Shown: positions 16,538 through 25,975, counted from the stretch's first letter. The stretch: DNA of 64,000 nt from Alphaproteobacteria bacterium (GCA_019239415.1 JAFAZW010000081.1:62001-126000); one strand, 5' to 3'. Made by a program: numbers and translations. Notes: generated by a model from the sequence alone, not told the origin.

Positions 16538-18094
16538 TCACCCCTCCGCCGGCAGCTCGAACCGGGGGAAGATCGGGGTCGGCGCCTCCAGCGCGCTGCC
16601 GGCCAGCCGCGCGTAGCGGCCCGGATCCCCGAACGCCGCATGGGTGCGCGACTCCTCCGGCACGCCCATCTGGCCGAGCAGCCTGGCCGCCCCCGTCGGG
16701 ATGACCGGCTGGATCGCCACCGCCAGGTCGACGATCGCCGCGCACAACGTCGCGAGCACGGCAACCATCCGCTCGGGATCGGTCTTGCGCAAGGTCCAGG
16801 GCGCCTGCGCGTCGATATATTGGTTGCAGGCGAAGACCGCGCGCAGCCACGCTTCGATCCCCTGGCTGAGCTCGAGCCGCTCGAAATGCGCGGGCAGCTC
16901 CTGCGCCGTCGCGCGCTCGACGAGGTCGAGGAGCGCCGCGTCCGCCGGGTCGCTCCGCCCGCCCGTGGGCAGCACCGCGCCGGCATTCTTGACGATGAAC
17001 GACAAGGTGCGCTGCGCGAGGTTGCCGAAGCTGTTGGCGAGGTCGGCATTGACCCGGGCGACGATCGCCTCGGGGCTGTAGCTGCCGTCCTGGCCGAAGG
17101 TGACGTCGCGCATCAGGAAGTAGCGCAGCGCATCGGCGCCGAAGGCGTCGGCGAGGCCCAGGGGGTCGACGACGTTGCCCGCCGACTTCGACATCTTCTC
17201 GCCGCGCAGCAGGACGTGGCCGTGGCCGAACACCTGTTTCGGCAGCCTCAGGCCGGCGGACATCAGGAAGGCGGGCCAGTAGACGGCGTGGAAGCGCACG
17301 ACATCCTTGCCGATGACGTGCAGATCGGCAGGCCAGAACGTCTTGTAAGCCTCTGATTCGGTGTGCGGATAGCCGACGCCGGTCAGGTAGTTGGTGAGCG
17401 CGTCGAGCCACACGTACATGACGTGGTCCGCGCTGTCGGGCACCTTGACGCCCCAGGTGAAGCTGGTGCGCGAGATGGAGAGGTCGGAGAGGCCGCCCTC
17501 GACGAAGCGCAGCACCTCGTTGCGGCGGGACTCCGGGCGGATGAAGTCCGGCTGCGCCGCATAATGCGCGAGCAGCTTCTCCTGATAGGCGGAGAGGCGG
17601 AAGAACCAGCTCTCCTCCACCGTCCATTCGACGAGCGTGCCCTGGGGCGAGAGCTTCTCGCCGGTCTCGGCGGTGTGCAGCTCCTTCTCGTCGTAATAGG
17701 CTTCGTCGCGGACCGAGTACCAGCCTTCGTAGCGGCCGAGATAGATGTCGCCCTTCGCGGCCATCGCCCGCCAGATCGCCTGGCTTGCGGCGTGGTGGGC
17801 GGGTTCGGTGGTGCGAATGAAACGATCGAAAGAAATCTGAAGACGCTCATCCATCACCTTGAACAGCGACGACATTTCGTCCGCCAACTGCGCCGGCTCG
17901 ACCCCGCGCTCACGGGCCGCCTGGGCCATCTTGAGGCCGTGCTCGTCGGTGCCCGTCATGAAGAAGACGTCGCGCCCGCGGAGTCGCTGGAAGCGCGCGA
18001 TGACGTCGCTCGCGATCGCTTCGTAGGCGTGACCGATATGCGGCGGCCCGTTCGGGTAGCTGATCGCGGTGGTGATGTAGAAAGGCTCGGCCAT
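16538..18094 (-). CDS. metG: Methionyl-tRNA synthetase
   Basis: 518 residues. Class I signatures are HIGH at residues 19-22 and KMSKS at 300-304. FFMTGTDEHGLKMAQAA and YVWLDALTNYLTGVGYP are typical of MetG. The insertion after residue 110 lacks the cysteine clusters of zinc-containing forms, and there is no C-terminal tRNA-binding domain, as expected for the short alphaproteobacterial type. It charges tRNA-Met in the cytoplasm. ATG 18094 is the first codon compatible with the family start; no strong ribosome site is seen. Confidence 0.97.
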   Translation of the reverse strand: MAEPFYITTAISYPNGPPHIGHAYEAIASDVIARFQRLRGRDVFFMTGTDEHGLKMAQAARERGVEPAQLADEMSSLFKVMDERLQISFDRFIRTTEPAHHAASQAIWRAMAAKGDIYLGRYEGWYSVRDEAYYDEKELHTAETGEKLSPQGTLVEWTVEESWFFRLSAYQEKLLAHYAAQPDFIRPESRRNEVLRFVEGGLSDLSISRTSFTWGVKVPDSADHVMYVWLDALTNYLTGVGYPHTESEAYKTFWPADLHVIGKDVVRFHAVYWPAFLMSAGLRLPKQVFGHGHVLLRGEKMSKSAGNVVDPLGLADAFGADALRYFLMRDVTFGQDGSYSPEAIVARVNADLANSFGNLAQRTLSFIVKNAGAVLPTGGRSDPADAALLDLVERATAQELPAHFERLELSQGIEAWLRAVFACNQYIDAQAPWTLRKTDPERMVAVLATLCAAIVDLAVAIQPVIPTGAARLLGQMGVPEESRTHAAFGDPGRYARLAGSALEAPTPIFPRFELPAEG

Positions 18095-18137
18095 GCGCGC
18101 GGCTTTAGCGGGAGGTTGCGCGGCTGAGTACCCTCCC

Positions 18138-18225
18138 CGTCGCCCCAGCGGAGGCTGGGGTCCCAGGAGGTGAAGGGCACAGGTGCATGTCACCCGCTGG
18201 GACCCCAGCCTTCGCTGGGGTGACG
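18138..18225. repeat. Intergenic inverted repeat (CCCCAGC/GCTGGGG family)
   Basis: The left arm CGTCGCCCCAGCGGAGGCTG and its near complement at about 18199-18225 (CTGGGACCCCAGCCTTCGCT...) flank a short spacer. It lies between the codirectional holB and metG genes. Confidence 0.8.
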
Positions 18226-18227
18226 GT

Positions 18228-19214
18228 CTAGGCCGCCTTTTTCCCCGCCCCCGCCAGGGAGGCGAGCATCCCCGCCAGCTCGAACACCGTGCTTTCCGGC
18301 TCGAGCGACAGGCGCGCGGCGCTCGAGGCGAGGCTCTGCGCCCGCTCCCAGGTGGCGAGCGCCTCGGCCAGCGCCGGACCGCGTCGCGCCTTCGCCTCGC
18401 GGGCGATCGCGCCCGGGATACGCGCGAGGAATGCCTCGTAGCGCGGCTGCGCGGATCTGAGGGCGAGGCTCTGGGCGAGCGCGCTGCGGCGGGCATTGGT
18501 CGGATCGCCCTCGCGCACGAGCGCGGCGATGGCGCGGTCGAGGCCGGCGATGTCGAGGCCGCGGAACTGCAGCGCGCGGCCGGGGGAGCCCGCCGCCGCG
18601 ACCTTCAACTCGGCAATCTCCTTCGCTTCCGCATCGGGGAGCGCCGCGCCCAGCGCCGACGTCATGGCGTCATCGTCGAGCGGCGCCAGCCGCAGCGGAC
18701 GGCAGCGCGAGCGGATCGTCGGCAGCAGCCGCTCCGGGGCGTGGCTGACGAGGAGGAAGACCGAGCTCGGCGGCGGCTCCTCGAGATTCTTGAGGAGCGC
18801 ATTGGCGGCGCCGCGCTCGAGATCGTCGATGGCGTCGATCACCACGACCCGCCACGGGGACATGGACGCGGTCGTCGCGAACAGACGCGACAGCGACCGC
18901 ACCTGGTCGACCGTGATCGAGCGGGCGAGCTCCCCGGAGCCGCCGTCGCGAGGAAGGCGCTCGAGGCGCGCGAAGTCCGGATGGCTGCCGGCGGCCATCA
19001 GCTTCGCCGCCGGGTGATCGTCGGGCACGTCGAGGCCGGGCGCGTCGATGGGCCCCTGCCCCGCCGCCAGCACCCGCAGGGCCGCCTTCTCGGCGAACAG
19101 CGCCTTGCCGATGCCCTCGGGCCCCGAGACGAGCCAGGCGTGATGGAGCCGCCCGCCGTCGAGGCTGTCGCGAAAGGCGGCGATCGCGGCGTCGTGGCCG
19201 AACAGCGGGTTCAC
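18228..19214 (-). CDS. holB: DNA polymerase III subunit delta-prime
   Basis: 328 residues. An AAA+ clamp-loader fold is shown by NPLFGHDAAIAAFRDSL, a modified P-loop SGPEGIGKALFAEKAA, and the sensor/SRC region LLPTIRSRCRPLRL. The absent canonical GKT and the lack of zinc cysteines fit a delta-prime protein rather than tau. It is part of the sliding-clamp loader. GTG 19214 is preceded by GGGAGGGGG. It follows tmk closely, the usual tmk-holB arrangement. Confidence 0.92.
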   Translation of the reverse strand: MNPLFGHDAAIAAFRDSLDGGRLHHAWLVSGPEGIGKALFAEKAALRVLAAGQGPIDAPGLDVPDDHPAAKLMAAGSHPDFARLERLPRDGGSGELARSITVDQVRSLSRLFATTASMSPWRVVVIDAIDDLERGAANALLKNLEEPPPSSVFLLVSHAPERLLPTIRSRCRPLRLAPLDDDAMTSALGAALPDAEAKEIAELKVAAAGSPGRALQFRGLDIAGLDRAIAALVREGDPTNARRSALAQSLALRSAQPRYEAFLARIPGAIAREAKARRGPALAEALATWERAQSLASSAARLSLEPESTVFELAGMLASLAGAGKKAA

Positions 19215-19254
19215 TTCCCCCTCCCCTCGCGGGCGAGGGAAAGGCACCGCACAC

Positions 19255-19887
19255 TCACAGCAGATCCTCCAGGGCCGCGAAAGCGTGCGCCGTGACCTCC
19301 TCCGGCGTCCCTGACGCCTCCACCCGCCGGAACCGCGCCGGCTCGGCCTCGGCGAGCGCATCGAAGGCCGCGGCCACTTTCGCATGGAAGGCCGCGTCGC
19401 GTCCGCCGATGCGGTCGGCGCCGTCCACGTCCCGGACGCGCAGGCGTCCCTCCACCTGCTCCGGTGTCAGCGCAAACAGCAAGGTCCGGTCCGGAAGATA
19501 GCCGCCGCTGCCGAAGTCGTGGAGCCCCCGGACGCGCGCGATGCCCAGGCCCAGCGCGCCGCCCTGATAGGCGAGCGAGCTGTCGAGGAAGCGGTCGGAC
19601 AGCACCCAGGCGCCGCGCGCGACGGCGGGGCGGATGGTGCGGGCGACATGGTCGGCGCGGGCCGCCGCGAACAGCAGGGCTTCCGCCTCCGCGGTCCAGC
19701 GCTCCTCCGGCCCCTCGAGCAGCAAGCGGCGGATCATCTCCGCACCCTCGCTGCCGCCGGGCTCGCGCGTCTCGACGACCTCGAGGCCGCGGCGGCGAAG
19801 CGCCTCCGCAAGCCGCTTGAGCTGGGTCGACTTGCCGGCCCCCTCCCCGCCTTCGAGGCTGATGAACCGGCCGTGCGCCACCTTCAC
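19255..19887 (-). CDS. tmk: Thymidylate kinase
   Basis: 210 residues. P-loop GGEGAGKST at the N-terminus, then the DRX-type LSDRFLDSSLAYQGGALG and the REPGGS motif. It converts dTMP to dTDP for DNA synthesis. It sits between dacC and holB on the same strand, overlapping the dacC stop by 4 nt. Confidence 0.97.
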   Translation of the reverse strand: MKVAHGRFISLEGGEGAGKSTQLKRLAEALRRRGLEVVETREPGGSEGAEMIRRLLLEGPEERWTAEAEALLFAAARADHVARTIRPAVARGAWVLSDRFLDSSLAYQGGALGLGIARVRGLHDFGSGGYLPDRTLLFALTPEQVEGRLRVRDVDGADRIGGRDAAFHAKVAAAFDALAEAEPARFRRVEASGTPEEVTAHAFAALEDLL

Positions 19888-21053
19888 CCGAACAGCGACT
19901 TGAAGCCCAGCCAGATGCGGGTGAAGAAGCCCGCCTGGCCGACATCCTCGCCGGCGACGAGGGGCATGGTCTGCGGCGGCGTGTCGGGCGTCGAGACGAC
20001 GAGGTCCGCGACGTGCTGGCCCTTCTTGATCGGCGCCTTGATCGGCCCGTCATAGACGACCTTGACCTTGACGTTGGCGCCGAGGCCGGCGGGCAGCGTC
20101 ACGGCGATGTCCTGCGGCGCCAGCAGCGGCACGTGCGTGGCGCCGCCGAGCTGGACCTGCGCGTCCGCCACCTTCTGGTTCGCCTTGAACAGGGGCTGCG
20201 CCTTCCAGGCGTGGAAACCCCAGTTCATGAACTTCACCGACTCCTCGATGCGGGCGTTGAAGCTCGGCAGGCCGGCGACGACCATGATCAGGCGCCGGCC
20301 GTTCTGCTCGGCCGAGCCGGTGAAGCCGTAGCCGGCCTCGTCGGTGTGGCCGGTCTTGAGGCCGTCGGCGCCGGGCACCCGCCCGAGCAGGGGGTTGCGG
20401 TTCCCCTGCTCGATGGGCTGGTTGCCGCCCATCGTCTTGCCCCAGGTGAACGACGTCTGGGTGTAGAAGCGCTTGTAGAGGTCCGGCGTGGTCTCGATCG
20501 TCGCCCGGGCGAGCGTGGCGAGGTCGCGGGCGGTGACGTAGGTGACGCCGTTGTCCGGCCAGCCGTTCGAATTGCCGAAATGGCTGTTGGTCATGTGGAG
20601 GCGCTGCGCCTCCTGGTTCATGAGGTTGGCGAAGGCCGGCTCGGTGCCGGAGATGCATTCGGCGAGGACCACGCTGGCGTCGTTGCCCGACAGCGTCACG
20701 ACGCCATGGAGCAGATTCTCGACGCTGACCTGCTCGCCCGGCGAGAGGAACATGGTCGAGCCGGCCGCCGGGCCGTGCCACTGCTTCCAGGTCTCCGGCC
20801 GAACTTCGCAATTCTGCTGGAGCTTCAGCTCGCCCTTCTTGATCAGGTTGAAGGCGATGTGGACGGTCATCATCTTCGCCATCGACGCCGGCGGCATCCG
20901 CACGTCCGCATCCTTGGCGTAGAGCGTCGCGCCGGACGAAAGGTCGACCATGTAGGCGACCTTGGCGGCCGTCTCGAAAGGTGGCGCCGCCGCCACCGCG
21001 GGGAAGGCGATTGCGGAAGTTAAGGCGCTTATAATCAGGAGTTTACGCATCAT
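19884..21053 (-). CDS. dacC: D-alanyl-D-alanine carboxypeptidase (PBP5/6 family)
   Basis: 389 residues with a signal peptide. The catalytic triad of motifs is present: SxxK at residues 57-60 (SMAK), SGN at 122-124 and KTG at 233-235. A C-terminal PBP5-type beta domain ends in an amphipathic anchor (GFFTRIWLGFKSLFG). It trims the terminal D-Ala from peptidoglycan stem peptides in the periplasm. Its stop overlaps the tmk start by 4 nt, so peptidoglycan and DNA-precursor genes are translationally linked. Symbol given by family, not by exact orthology. Confidence 0.93.
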   Translation of the reverse strand: MMRKLLIISALTSAIAFPAVAAAPPFETAAKVAYMVDLSSGATLYAKDADVRMPPASMAKMMTVHIAFNLIKKGELKLQQNCEVRPETWKQWHGPAAGSTMFLSPGEQVSVENLLHGVVTLSGNDASVVLAECISGTEPAFANLMNQEAQRLHMTNSHFGNSNGWPDNGVTYVTARDLATLARATIETTPDLYKRFYTQTSFTWGKTMGGNQPIEQGNRNPLLGRVPGADGLKTGHTDEAGYGFTGSAEQNGRRLIMVVAGLPSFNARIEESVKFMNWGFHAWKAQPLFKANQKVADAQVQLGGATHVPLLAPQDIAVTLPAGLGANVKVKVVYDGPIKAPIKKGQHVADLVVSTPDTPPQTMPLVAGEDVGQAGFFTRIWLGFKSLFG

Positions 21054-21142
21054 TCCACCGATGAGATATGAAATTCGGAAACAGCGCTTTGCGCGGCACT
21101 TTCGCCACCATTAACCACAAGCCCCGCTCCGCGCCACCCGCT

Positions 21143-22192
21143 TCAGCGGGCGATGGCGTCGGCCAGCAGGCCGACCGACAAGGCATAGAAGTTCGAGCAA
21201 TTATAATCGAGGATCACCCGATAGTTGACGGTGGTGAGATAGGCGGTGCGGCCGGGGCCGTCCGGCTCGATCAGGGTCGCCATCTCCGCGTCCCGCGGCC
21301 AGCTGCCGGACTGGGCCACCAGGCCCAGGCGGCGCCATTCCGCGAAGCTCAGCCACCGACTGTGGCGCTCGTAGACCTTCGGGCAGCGGGCCGCCTTGAT
21401 GCGGGACCTGAGCGATGCCCGGTCGAGACCGGCCGGGACGTTGACCGCGACGCCCCAGGGAACCCCCGCCCGCCATCCGGCCTTGGCGAAATAATTGGCG
21501 ATCGACGCGAGAGCGTCGGGAACGTTGCGCCAGATGTCGGCCTGGCCGTCGCCGTCGAAATCGACCGCCGAGCGCAGCCAGACCGAAGGCAGGAATTGCG
21601 GGTAGCCGGTGGCGCCCGCCCAGCTGCCGCGCAGCCGGGAACGCGGCACGCCGCGGTCGATCATCTTGAGGCCCGCAACGAACTCGTCGGCGAACAGGTC
21701 CCGGCGCCGGCCCTCATAAGCGAGCGTGGCGAGCGAGCTTAAGAGGTCGAAATTGCCGGTCACGGCCCCGTAGCTCGTCTCGTGCCCCCAGATCGCGACC
21801 AGCACCGACGGCGTGACGCCATAGCGGCGGCGGATTTCCTGAAGCTGGGGATAGTAAGCATGATAACGGCCGCGCCCACCGTTGATCAGCGCGGCGCTGA
21901 CATGCTGGGCGCGGTACGGCGCGAAGGGCGGGTTGGCGTTGCTGCCGGCGATGACGCCCGGCTGGGCCTGGTCGAGCTGGATGGTGCGGGCGCTGAACGC
22001 GAGGGTCGGGAAGACGGCGTTGATCGTCTCGCGGCTCACCCCGGCGGCGAAGGCGCGGGCCCGCAGCTGGGCGAGGAAGGCCTGGAAACCCTGTTCGTTC
22101 GGCACCGCCTGGGCCGTCGCCGAGGCCGCGGGCATTGCCGGGGAGGCCAGCATCAACGCCGCCGCAGCCTTCACCAGTACCGAACGCATCAC
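21143..22192 (-). CDS. Lytic murein transglycosylase, MltB-like
   Basis: 349 residues with a signal peptide ending near PAASATA. The SLT_2 domain is clear: LVAIWGHETSYG with the catalytic Glu at 138, GSWAGATGYPQFLPSVW, and DFDGDGQADIW. The C-terminus VNYRVILDYNCSNFYALSVG is typical of the soluble MltB-type group. It cleaves peptidoglycan glycan strands with formation of anhydro-muramic ends. No lipobox is seen, so it is probably soluble in the periplasm. It lies 90 bp downstream of the dacC start region on the same strand. Confidence 0.92.
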   Translation of the reverse strand: MMRSVLVKAAAALMLASPAMPAASATAQAVPNEQGFQAFLAQLRARAFAAGVSRETINAVFPTLAFSARTIQLDQAQPGVIAGSNANPPFAPYRAQHVSAALINGGRGRYHAYYPQLQEIRRRYGVTPSVLVAIWGHETSYGAVTGNFDLLSSLATLAYEGRRRDLFADEFVAGLKMIDRGVPRSRLRGSWAGATGYPQFLPSVWLRSAVDFDGDGQADIWRNVPDALASIANYFAKAGWRAGVPWGVAVNVPAGLDRASLRSRIKAARCPKVYERHSRWLSFAEWRRLGLVAQSGSWPRDAEMATLIEPDGPGRTAYLTTVNYRVILDYNCSNFYALSVGLLADAIAR

Positions 22193-22346
22193 ACACCCTC
22201 CGCCAAGTCCCTGATGCCACAGGGGCGGGCGTCATGAACACCCGGTTCGGCGCGCCGGTTGCACGACCGGGCCCGCGCGGCAGCAGCGGCTCCGCGACAC
22301 GGCGGCTTTGCGCCAAGGCGGAGGCGCGGCTAAAGGCAGGCGGCGG

Positions 22347-22436
22347 GGACAGGTGGCCGAGTGGTTTAAGGCAGCGGTCTTGAAAACCGCCGTGGGTTCA
22401 CGCCCACCGTGGGTTCGAATCCCACCCTGTCCGCCA
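22347..22436 (+). tRNA. tRNA-Ser (anticodon TGA)
   Basis: A 90-nt tRNA with acceptor arms GGACAGG/CCTGTCC, the D-loop GGCCGAGTGGTTTAAGG, an anticodon loop CTTGAAA giving anticodon TGA, a long variable arm (type II, as required for serine), the T-loop GGTTCGAATCC and an encoded CCA at 22434-22436. It reads UCA and related serine codons. Confidence 0.97.
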
Positions 22437-22458
22437 TGAGCGACGAAAGGAACGAGGT

Positions 22459-23649
22459 TTGGCCGAGGCGGCGATTGGCAGGTTCGAGTGGGCGGATCCG
22501 TTCGGGCTCGATGCCCAGCTCAGCGACGAGGAGCGGCTCGTGCGGGACACGGCCGAAGCCTATGCGCAGGAGAAGCTGCAGCCGCGGGTGACGTCCGCCT
22601 TCCTCGACGAACGGTTCGACCGCGAGATCATGGCCGAGATGGGCGCTCTCGGCCTGCTCGGCGCGACCATTCCGCCCCACTATGGCGGCGCCGGGCTCAA
22701 CTACGTCAGCTACGGCCTGGTGGCGCGCGAAGTGGAGCGGGTCGACAGCGGCTACCGCTCGGCGATGAGCGTCCAGTCCTCGCTCGTCATGCATCCTATC
22801 CACGCCTACGGCTCGGAGGCGCAGCGGACGAAATATCTGCCGAAGCTGGCGACGGGCGAATGGGTCGGCTGCTTCGGCCTCACCGAGCCGGATGCCGGCT
22901 CGGATCCGGGCGGGATGCGGACGCGCGCGGAGAGGATCGACGGCGGCTATCGCCTGTCCGGAGCCAAGATGTGGATCACCAACGCGCCGATCGCCGACCT
23001 GTTCGTCGTCTGGGCGAAATCGGAGGCGCATGGCGGCGCGATCCGCGGCTTCCTGCTCGAAAAGGGCATGAAGGGGCTCAGCGCGCCGAAGATCGGGGAG
23101 AAGCTCTCCTTGCGCGCCTCGATCACCGGCGAGATCGTGATGGACGGGGTCGAGGTGCCGGAAGAGCAGATGTTCCCCGAGATCGCCGGCTTGAAAGGGC
23201 CGTTCGGCTGCCTCAACCGCGCGCGTTACGGCATCGCCTGGGGCGCAATGGGCGCGGCCGAAGCCTGCTACGCGGCGGCACGAAGCTACACCCTCGACAG
23301 GAAGCAATTCGGCCGGCCGCTCGCCGCCACCCAGCTCGTCCAGATGAAGCTCGCCGACATGGCCACCGAGATCAGCCTCGGCCTGCAGGCGGCGCTGCGC
23401 GTCGGGCGGCGGATGGACGAGGGCGCGCTCATTCCCGAGACGATCAGCCTCATCAAGCGCAACAATGTCGGCAAGGCGCTCGATATCGCCCGCACGGCGC
23501 GCGACATGCACGGGGGCAACGGCATCTCGGCCGAGTTCCAGGTGATGCGCCACGCGATGAACCTCGAGACGGTGAACACCTACGAGGGGACGCACGACGT
23601 CCATGGGCTGATCCTGGGTCGGGCGATCACCGGGATTTCGGCGTTTTGA
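22459..23649 (+). CDS. gcdH: Glutaryl-CoA dehydrogenase
   Basis: 396 residues of the acyl-CoA dehydrogenase family. [15 protein letters not shown] binds the substrate/[18 protein letters not shown] is the usual FAD/tetramer segment, and the catalytic Glu376 lies in [17 protein letters not shown], the form typical of glutaryl-CoA dehydrogenases. The enzyme oxidises and decarboxylates glutaryl-CoA to crotonyl-CoA in lysine, hydroxylysine and tryptophan breakdown. The start is TTG 22459, supported by AAAGGA 7 nt upstream, only 22 nt after the tRNA. A CoA-transferase gene follows on the same strand. Confidence 0.9.
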   Translation: MAEAAIGRFEWADPFGLDAQLSDEERLVRDTAEAYAQEKLQPRVTSAFLDERFDREIMAEMGALGLLGATIPPHYGGAGLNYVSYGLVAREVERVDSGYRSAMSVQSSLVMHPIHAYGSEAQRTKYLPKLATGEWVGCFGLTEPDAGSDPGGMRTRAERIDGGYRLSGAKMWITNAPIADLFVVWAKSEAHGGAIRGFLLEKGMKGLSAPKIGEKLSLRASITGEIVMDGVEVPEEQMFPEIAGLKGPFGCLNRARYGIAWGAMGAAEACYAAARSYTLDRKQFGRPLAATQLVQMKLADMATEISLGLQAALRVGRRMDEGALIPETISLIKRNNVGKALDIARTARDMHGGNGISAEFQVMRHAMNLETVNTYEGTHDVHGLILGRAITGISAF

Positions 23650-23666
23650 CGGGCGGTACCGCGCCT

Positions 23667-23745
23667 GTCACCCCGGCGGAAGCCGGGGTCTCCCGGAGAC
23701 GCGCCGTGCCTTTCCGAGCGGATATCCCGGCTTCCGCCGGGACGG
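23667..23745. repeat. Intergenic inverted repeat (CCCGGC family), diverged
   Basis: Left part GTCACCCCGGCGGAAGCCGG and right part ATCCCGGCTTCCGCCGGGA flank about 30 bp. It lies between the codirectional gcdH and CoA-transferase genes, about 105 bp apart, and could weaken or stabilise the transcript between them. Confidence 0.75.
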
Positions 23746-23753
23746 CGCGATAG

Positions 23754-24866
23754 ATGGACCAGCCACTCGCCGGCCTCAAAGTCCTGGAGCTCGCTCGGAT
23801 TCTTGCCGGACCGTGGGCGGGGCAGCTGCTCGCCGATCTCGGCGCCGAGGTCGTCAAGGTGGAGCGCCCGGATATGGGCGACGATACCCGTCATTGGGGG
23901 CCGCCCTTCGCCGGTGACGGCGCCGCCGCTTATTTCCACGCCTGCAATCGCGGCAAAAGCTCGGTCGCGCTGGATCTGGAGACCGAGGAGGGCCAGGCGG
24001 CGGTGCGGACCCTCGCCGCCGAGGCGGACGTCCTGATCGAGAATTTCAAGGTCGGCGGGCTGGCCAAATACGGGCTCGACTACCCGGCCCTGTCGGCGGT
24101 GAACCCGCGCCTCGTCTATTGCTCGATCACCGGCTTCGGCCAGGACGGCCCCTATGCGGAGCGGGCCGGCTACGATTTCATCATCCAGGGCATGGGCGGC
24201 GCGATGTCGCTGACCGGCGAGCCGGACGGGGCGCCGCAGAAGTCCGGCATCGCGTATGCCGACCTGTTCACCGGCCTCTACGCCACGGTCGCCATCCTCG
24301 CCGCGCTGCGCGAGCGGGACCGCAGCGGACGCGGCGCGCATATCGACATGGCCCTGCTCGATTGCCAGGTCGGGGTGCTCGCCAACCAGGCGCTGAACTG
24401 GATGGTCTCCGGCACGGTCCCGCACCGCATGGGCAACGGCCACGCCAACCTCGTCCCCTACCAGGCGTTCGACACGGCGGACGGGCCGGTGATCGTCGCC
24501 GTCGGCAACGACCGGCAATTCGCGCGGCTCTGCGCCCTCCTCGGGTTTCCCGGGCTCGCCGGCGATGAGCGCTTCCGCACCAATCCCGCGCGGGTGGTGC
24601 ACCGCGAGACGCTGATCCCGGTTCTGGCCGAGGCGATCGCCAGGCGCGGGCAACGGGAATTCTCCGAAGCGCTGGAGGCGGCGGGGATTCCCGCCGGGCC
24701 GATCAATCGCGTCGATCAGGTGTTCGCCGACCCGCAGGTCGTCCATCGCGGGATGATGCTCGAGGGCGACCCACCCGGGCTCGCCTCGCCGATCGTCATC
24801 GACGGCAAGCGGCAGGTGGCGGACCGGCGCAGCCCCCGCCTCGGCGAAGACTCCCCGGCTTTCTGA
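23754..24866 (+). CDS. CaiB/BaiF family (class III) CoA-transferase, probable glutarate CoA-transferase
   Basis: 370 residues. The class III signature appears as LAGLKVLELARILAGPWAGQ, then ADLGAEVVKVERPDMGDDTR, CNRGKSSVALDL and GFGQDGPYAERAGYDFIIQG. The catalytic aspartate is Asp170 in GIAYADLFTG. Such enzymes move CoA between carboxylic acids through a covalent anhydride. Its position directly after gcdH matches glutarate:succinyl-CoA (SUGCT-like) transferases, which would supply glutaryl-CoA to the dehydrogenase. The family is certain; the substrate is inferred from the neighbour. Confidence 0.85.
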   Translation: MDQPLAGLKVLELARILAGPWAGQLLADLGAEVVKVERPDMGDDTRHWGPPFAGDGAAAYFHACNRGKSSVALDLETEEGQAAVRTLAAEADVLIENFKVGGLAKYGLDYPALSAVNPRLVYCSITGFGQDGPYAERAGYDFIIQGMGGAMSLTGEPDGAPQKSGIAYADLFTGLYATVAILAALRERDRSGRGAHIDMALLDCQVGVLANQALNWMVSGTVPHRMGNGHANLVPYQAFDTADGPVIVAVGNDRQFARLCALLGFPGLAGDERFRTNPARVVHRETLIPVLAEAIARRGQREFSEALEAAGIPAGPINRVDQVFADPQVVHRGMMLEGDPPGLASPIVIDGKRQVADRRSPRLGEDSPAF

Positions 24867-24869
24867 GGC

Positions 24870-25397
24870 TCAGCGCGGCGGCCGGCGGAAGAGCAGGATC
24901 GGCTCGCCGCGGTAGAGCGCTTCCTCCCGCACCGAGAACCCGCTTTTCTCGGCAACGCGGATCGAGGCGGCGTTGGCGTGGCTGATGATCGCCGTTGCCT
25001 CGCGGCCCGGCAGAGCGCCGTCGAGCCAGGCGAGGGCGCCGAGGCAGGCTTCGGTGGCGTAGCCCCGGCCGTGCATCTGCGGCGCGAAGATCCAGCCCAT
25101 TTCGGGCGTGCCCTCGATCGACGGGCTGAGGTCGCGCTTGAAGTCGGCGAAGCCGACCTGGCCGCAATAGGCGCCGTCCTCGCGCCGCTCGACGGCCCAG
25201 TAGCCGAAGCCGAGCATGACCCACAGGCCCGGCGCGGCGAGCATCTTGCGCCACGTCTCCTCGCGGGAGAAGGGATGGCCGCCGAGATGGCGCACGACCG
25301 TGGGATCGCCCATGGCCGCGGCCTGGGCGTCGAGGTCGGACGCGCGGAACGGCCGGAGGCGGAGGCGCTCGGTCTCGAGCGTCGGCGCCGCCTCCAC
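24870..25397 (-). CDS. GNAT-family N-acetyltransferase (RimJ/RimL-like)
   Basis: 175 residues from GTG 25397. Acetyltransf_3 features: LETERLRLRPFRASDLDAQA, GWIFAPQMHGRGYATEACLG (acetyl-CoA loop) and HANAASIRVAEKSGFSVREE. The substrate is unknown. Its 3' end lies 3 bp from the converging CoA-transferase stop, with no room for a separate terminator; its start is 6 bp from the end of rpmE, so the two are likely co-transcribed. Confidence 0.87.
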   Translation of the reverse strand: MEAAPTLETERLRLRPFRASDLDAQAAAMGDPTVVRHLGGHPFSREETWRKMLAAPGLWVMLGFGYWAVERREDGAYCGQVGFADFKRDLSPSIEGTPEMGWIFAPQMHGRGYATEACLGALAWLDGALPGREATAIISHANAASIRVAEKSGFSVREEALYRGEPILLFRRPPR

Positions 25398-25403
25398 GCG
25401 GGC

Positions 25404-25637
25404 TTACTTCTTGGCGCCGAGGGTAAGGCCGCCGAAGCGCTTGTTGAAGCGCGCGACCTGGCCGCCCGAATCGAGGACGCGGGCGTTGCCGCCGGTCCAG
25501 GCCGGATGCACCTTCGGGTCGATGTCGAGCTGGAGGGTGTCGCCCTCCTTGCCCCAGGTGGAGCGGGTCTCGAACACGGTGCCGTCGGTCATCTGCACCT
25601 TGATCATGTGGTAATCGGGATGGGCGTCGGTCTTCAT
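25404..25637 (-). CDS. rpmE: 50S ribosomal protein L31
   Basis: 77 residues from ATG 25637, with GAGGA at a normal distance. [19 protein letters not shown] and the [11 protein letters not shown] end are characteristic of L31. The protein contains no cysteine, so it is the zinc-free (C-minus) form. It is part of the large ribosomal subunit. Confidence 0.95.
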   Translation of the reverse strand: MKTDAHPDYHMIKVQMTDGTVFETRSTWGKEGDTLQLDIDPKVHPAWTGGNARVLDSGGQVARFNKRFGGLTLGAKK

Positions 25638-25750
25638 GATGTCGGATCCTCGTTGGCTGGTTCCGACCAGCCTCAAATGAAGAAGCCCCACGGAGCGGCG
25701 AGCTCCGGCGGGGCGTCAGCAGGTGCGCTCCCTACAGCGAGGGGGCACAA

Positions 25751-25779
25751 TTGACAAGCGTTGCGGGCGGGGATTAGCG
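25751..25779 (+). promoter_or_regulatory. Possible promoter for the cobalamin riboswitch transcript
   Basis: TTGACA at 25751-25756 with a 17-nt spacer leads to a poor -10 (TTAGCG) at 25774-25779. The only consensus -35 upstream of the riboswitch is here, so it is the best candidate, but the -10 is weak. Confidence 0.4.
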
Positions 25780-25784
25780 CGAGG

Positions 25785-25975
25785 AGGCCGAAGGTGCCGC
25801 GCATCGGGGTTCCTCCCGAAATGCGGTGAAAAGGGAAGCCGGTCCGACGCCGGCGCTGTGCCCGCAACTGTAGGCGGCAAGCCCATCCTCCGCAAAGGAG
25901 GACAGGGCGATGGACCCCAGCCAGGGCTGGCGGGGTCCGAGAGCCGCGAGCCAGGAGACCTGCCCGAGGCACGTC
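25785..25975 (+). ncRNA. Cobalamin (B12) riboswitch
   Basis: All sequence hallmarks occur in order: AAGGTGCC at 25791, GAAAAGGGAAGCCGGT, GCTGTGCCCGCAACTGT, and the B12-box-like AGCCAGGAGACCTGCC at 25949-25964. The RNA binds adenosylcobalamin and reduces expression of the following genes. A GC-rich stretch of about 95 nt lies between the aptamer and the btuB start and should contain the expression platform. Confidence 0.95.

Noticed and set aside
22347-22436. tRNA-Ser as an attachment site for an integrated element
   Set aside because: No integrase and no repeat of the tRNA 3' end are visible downstream in the window; the next gene is gcdH.
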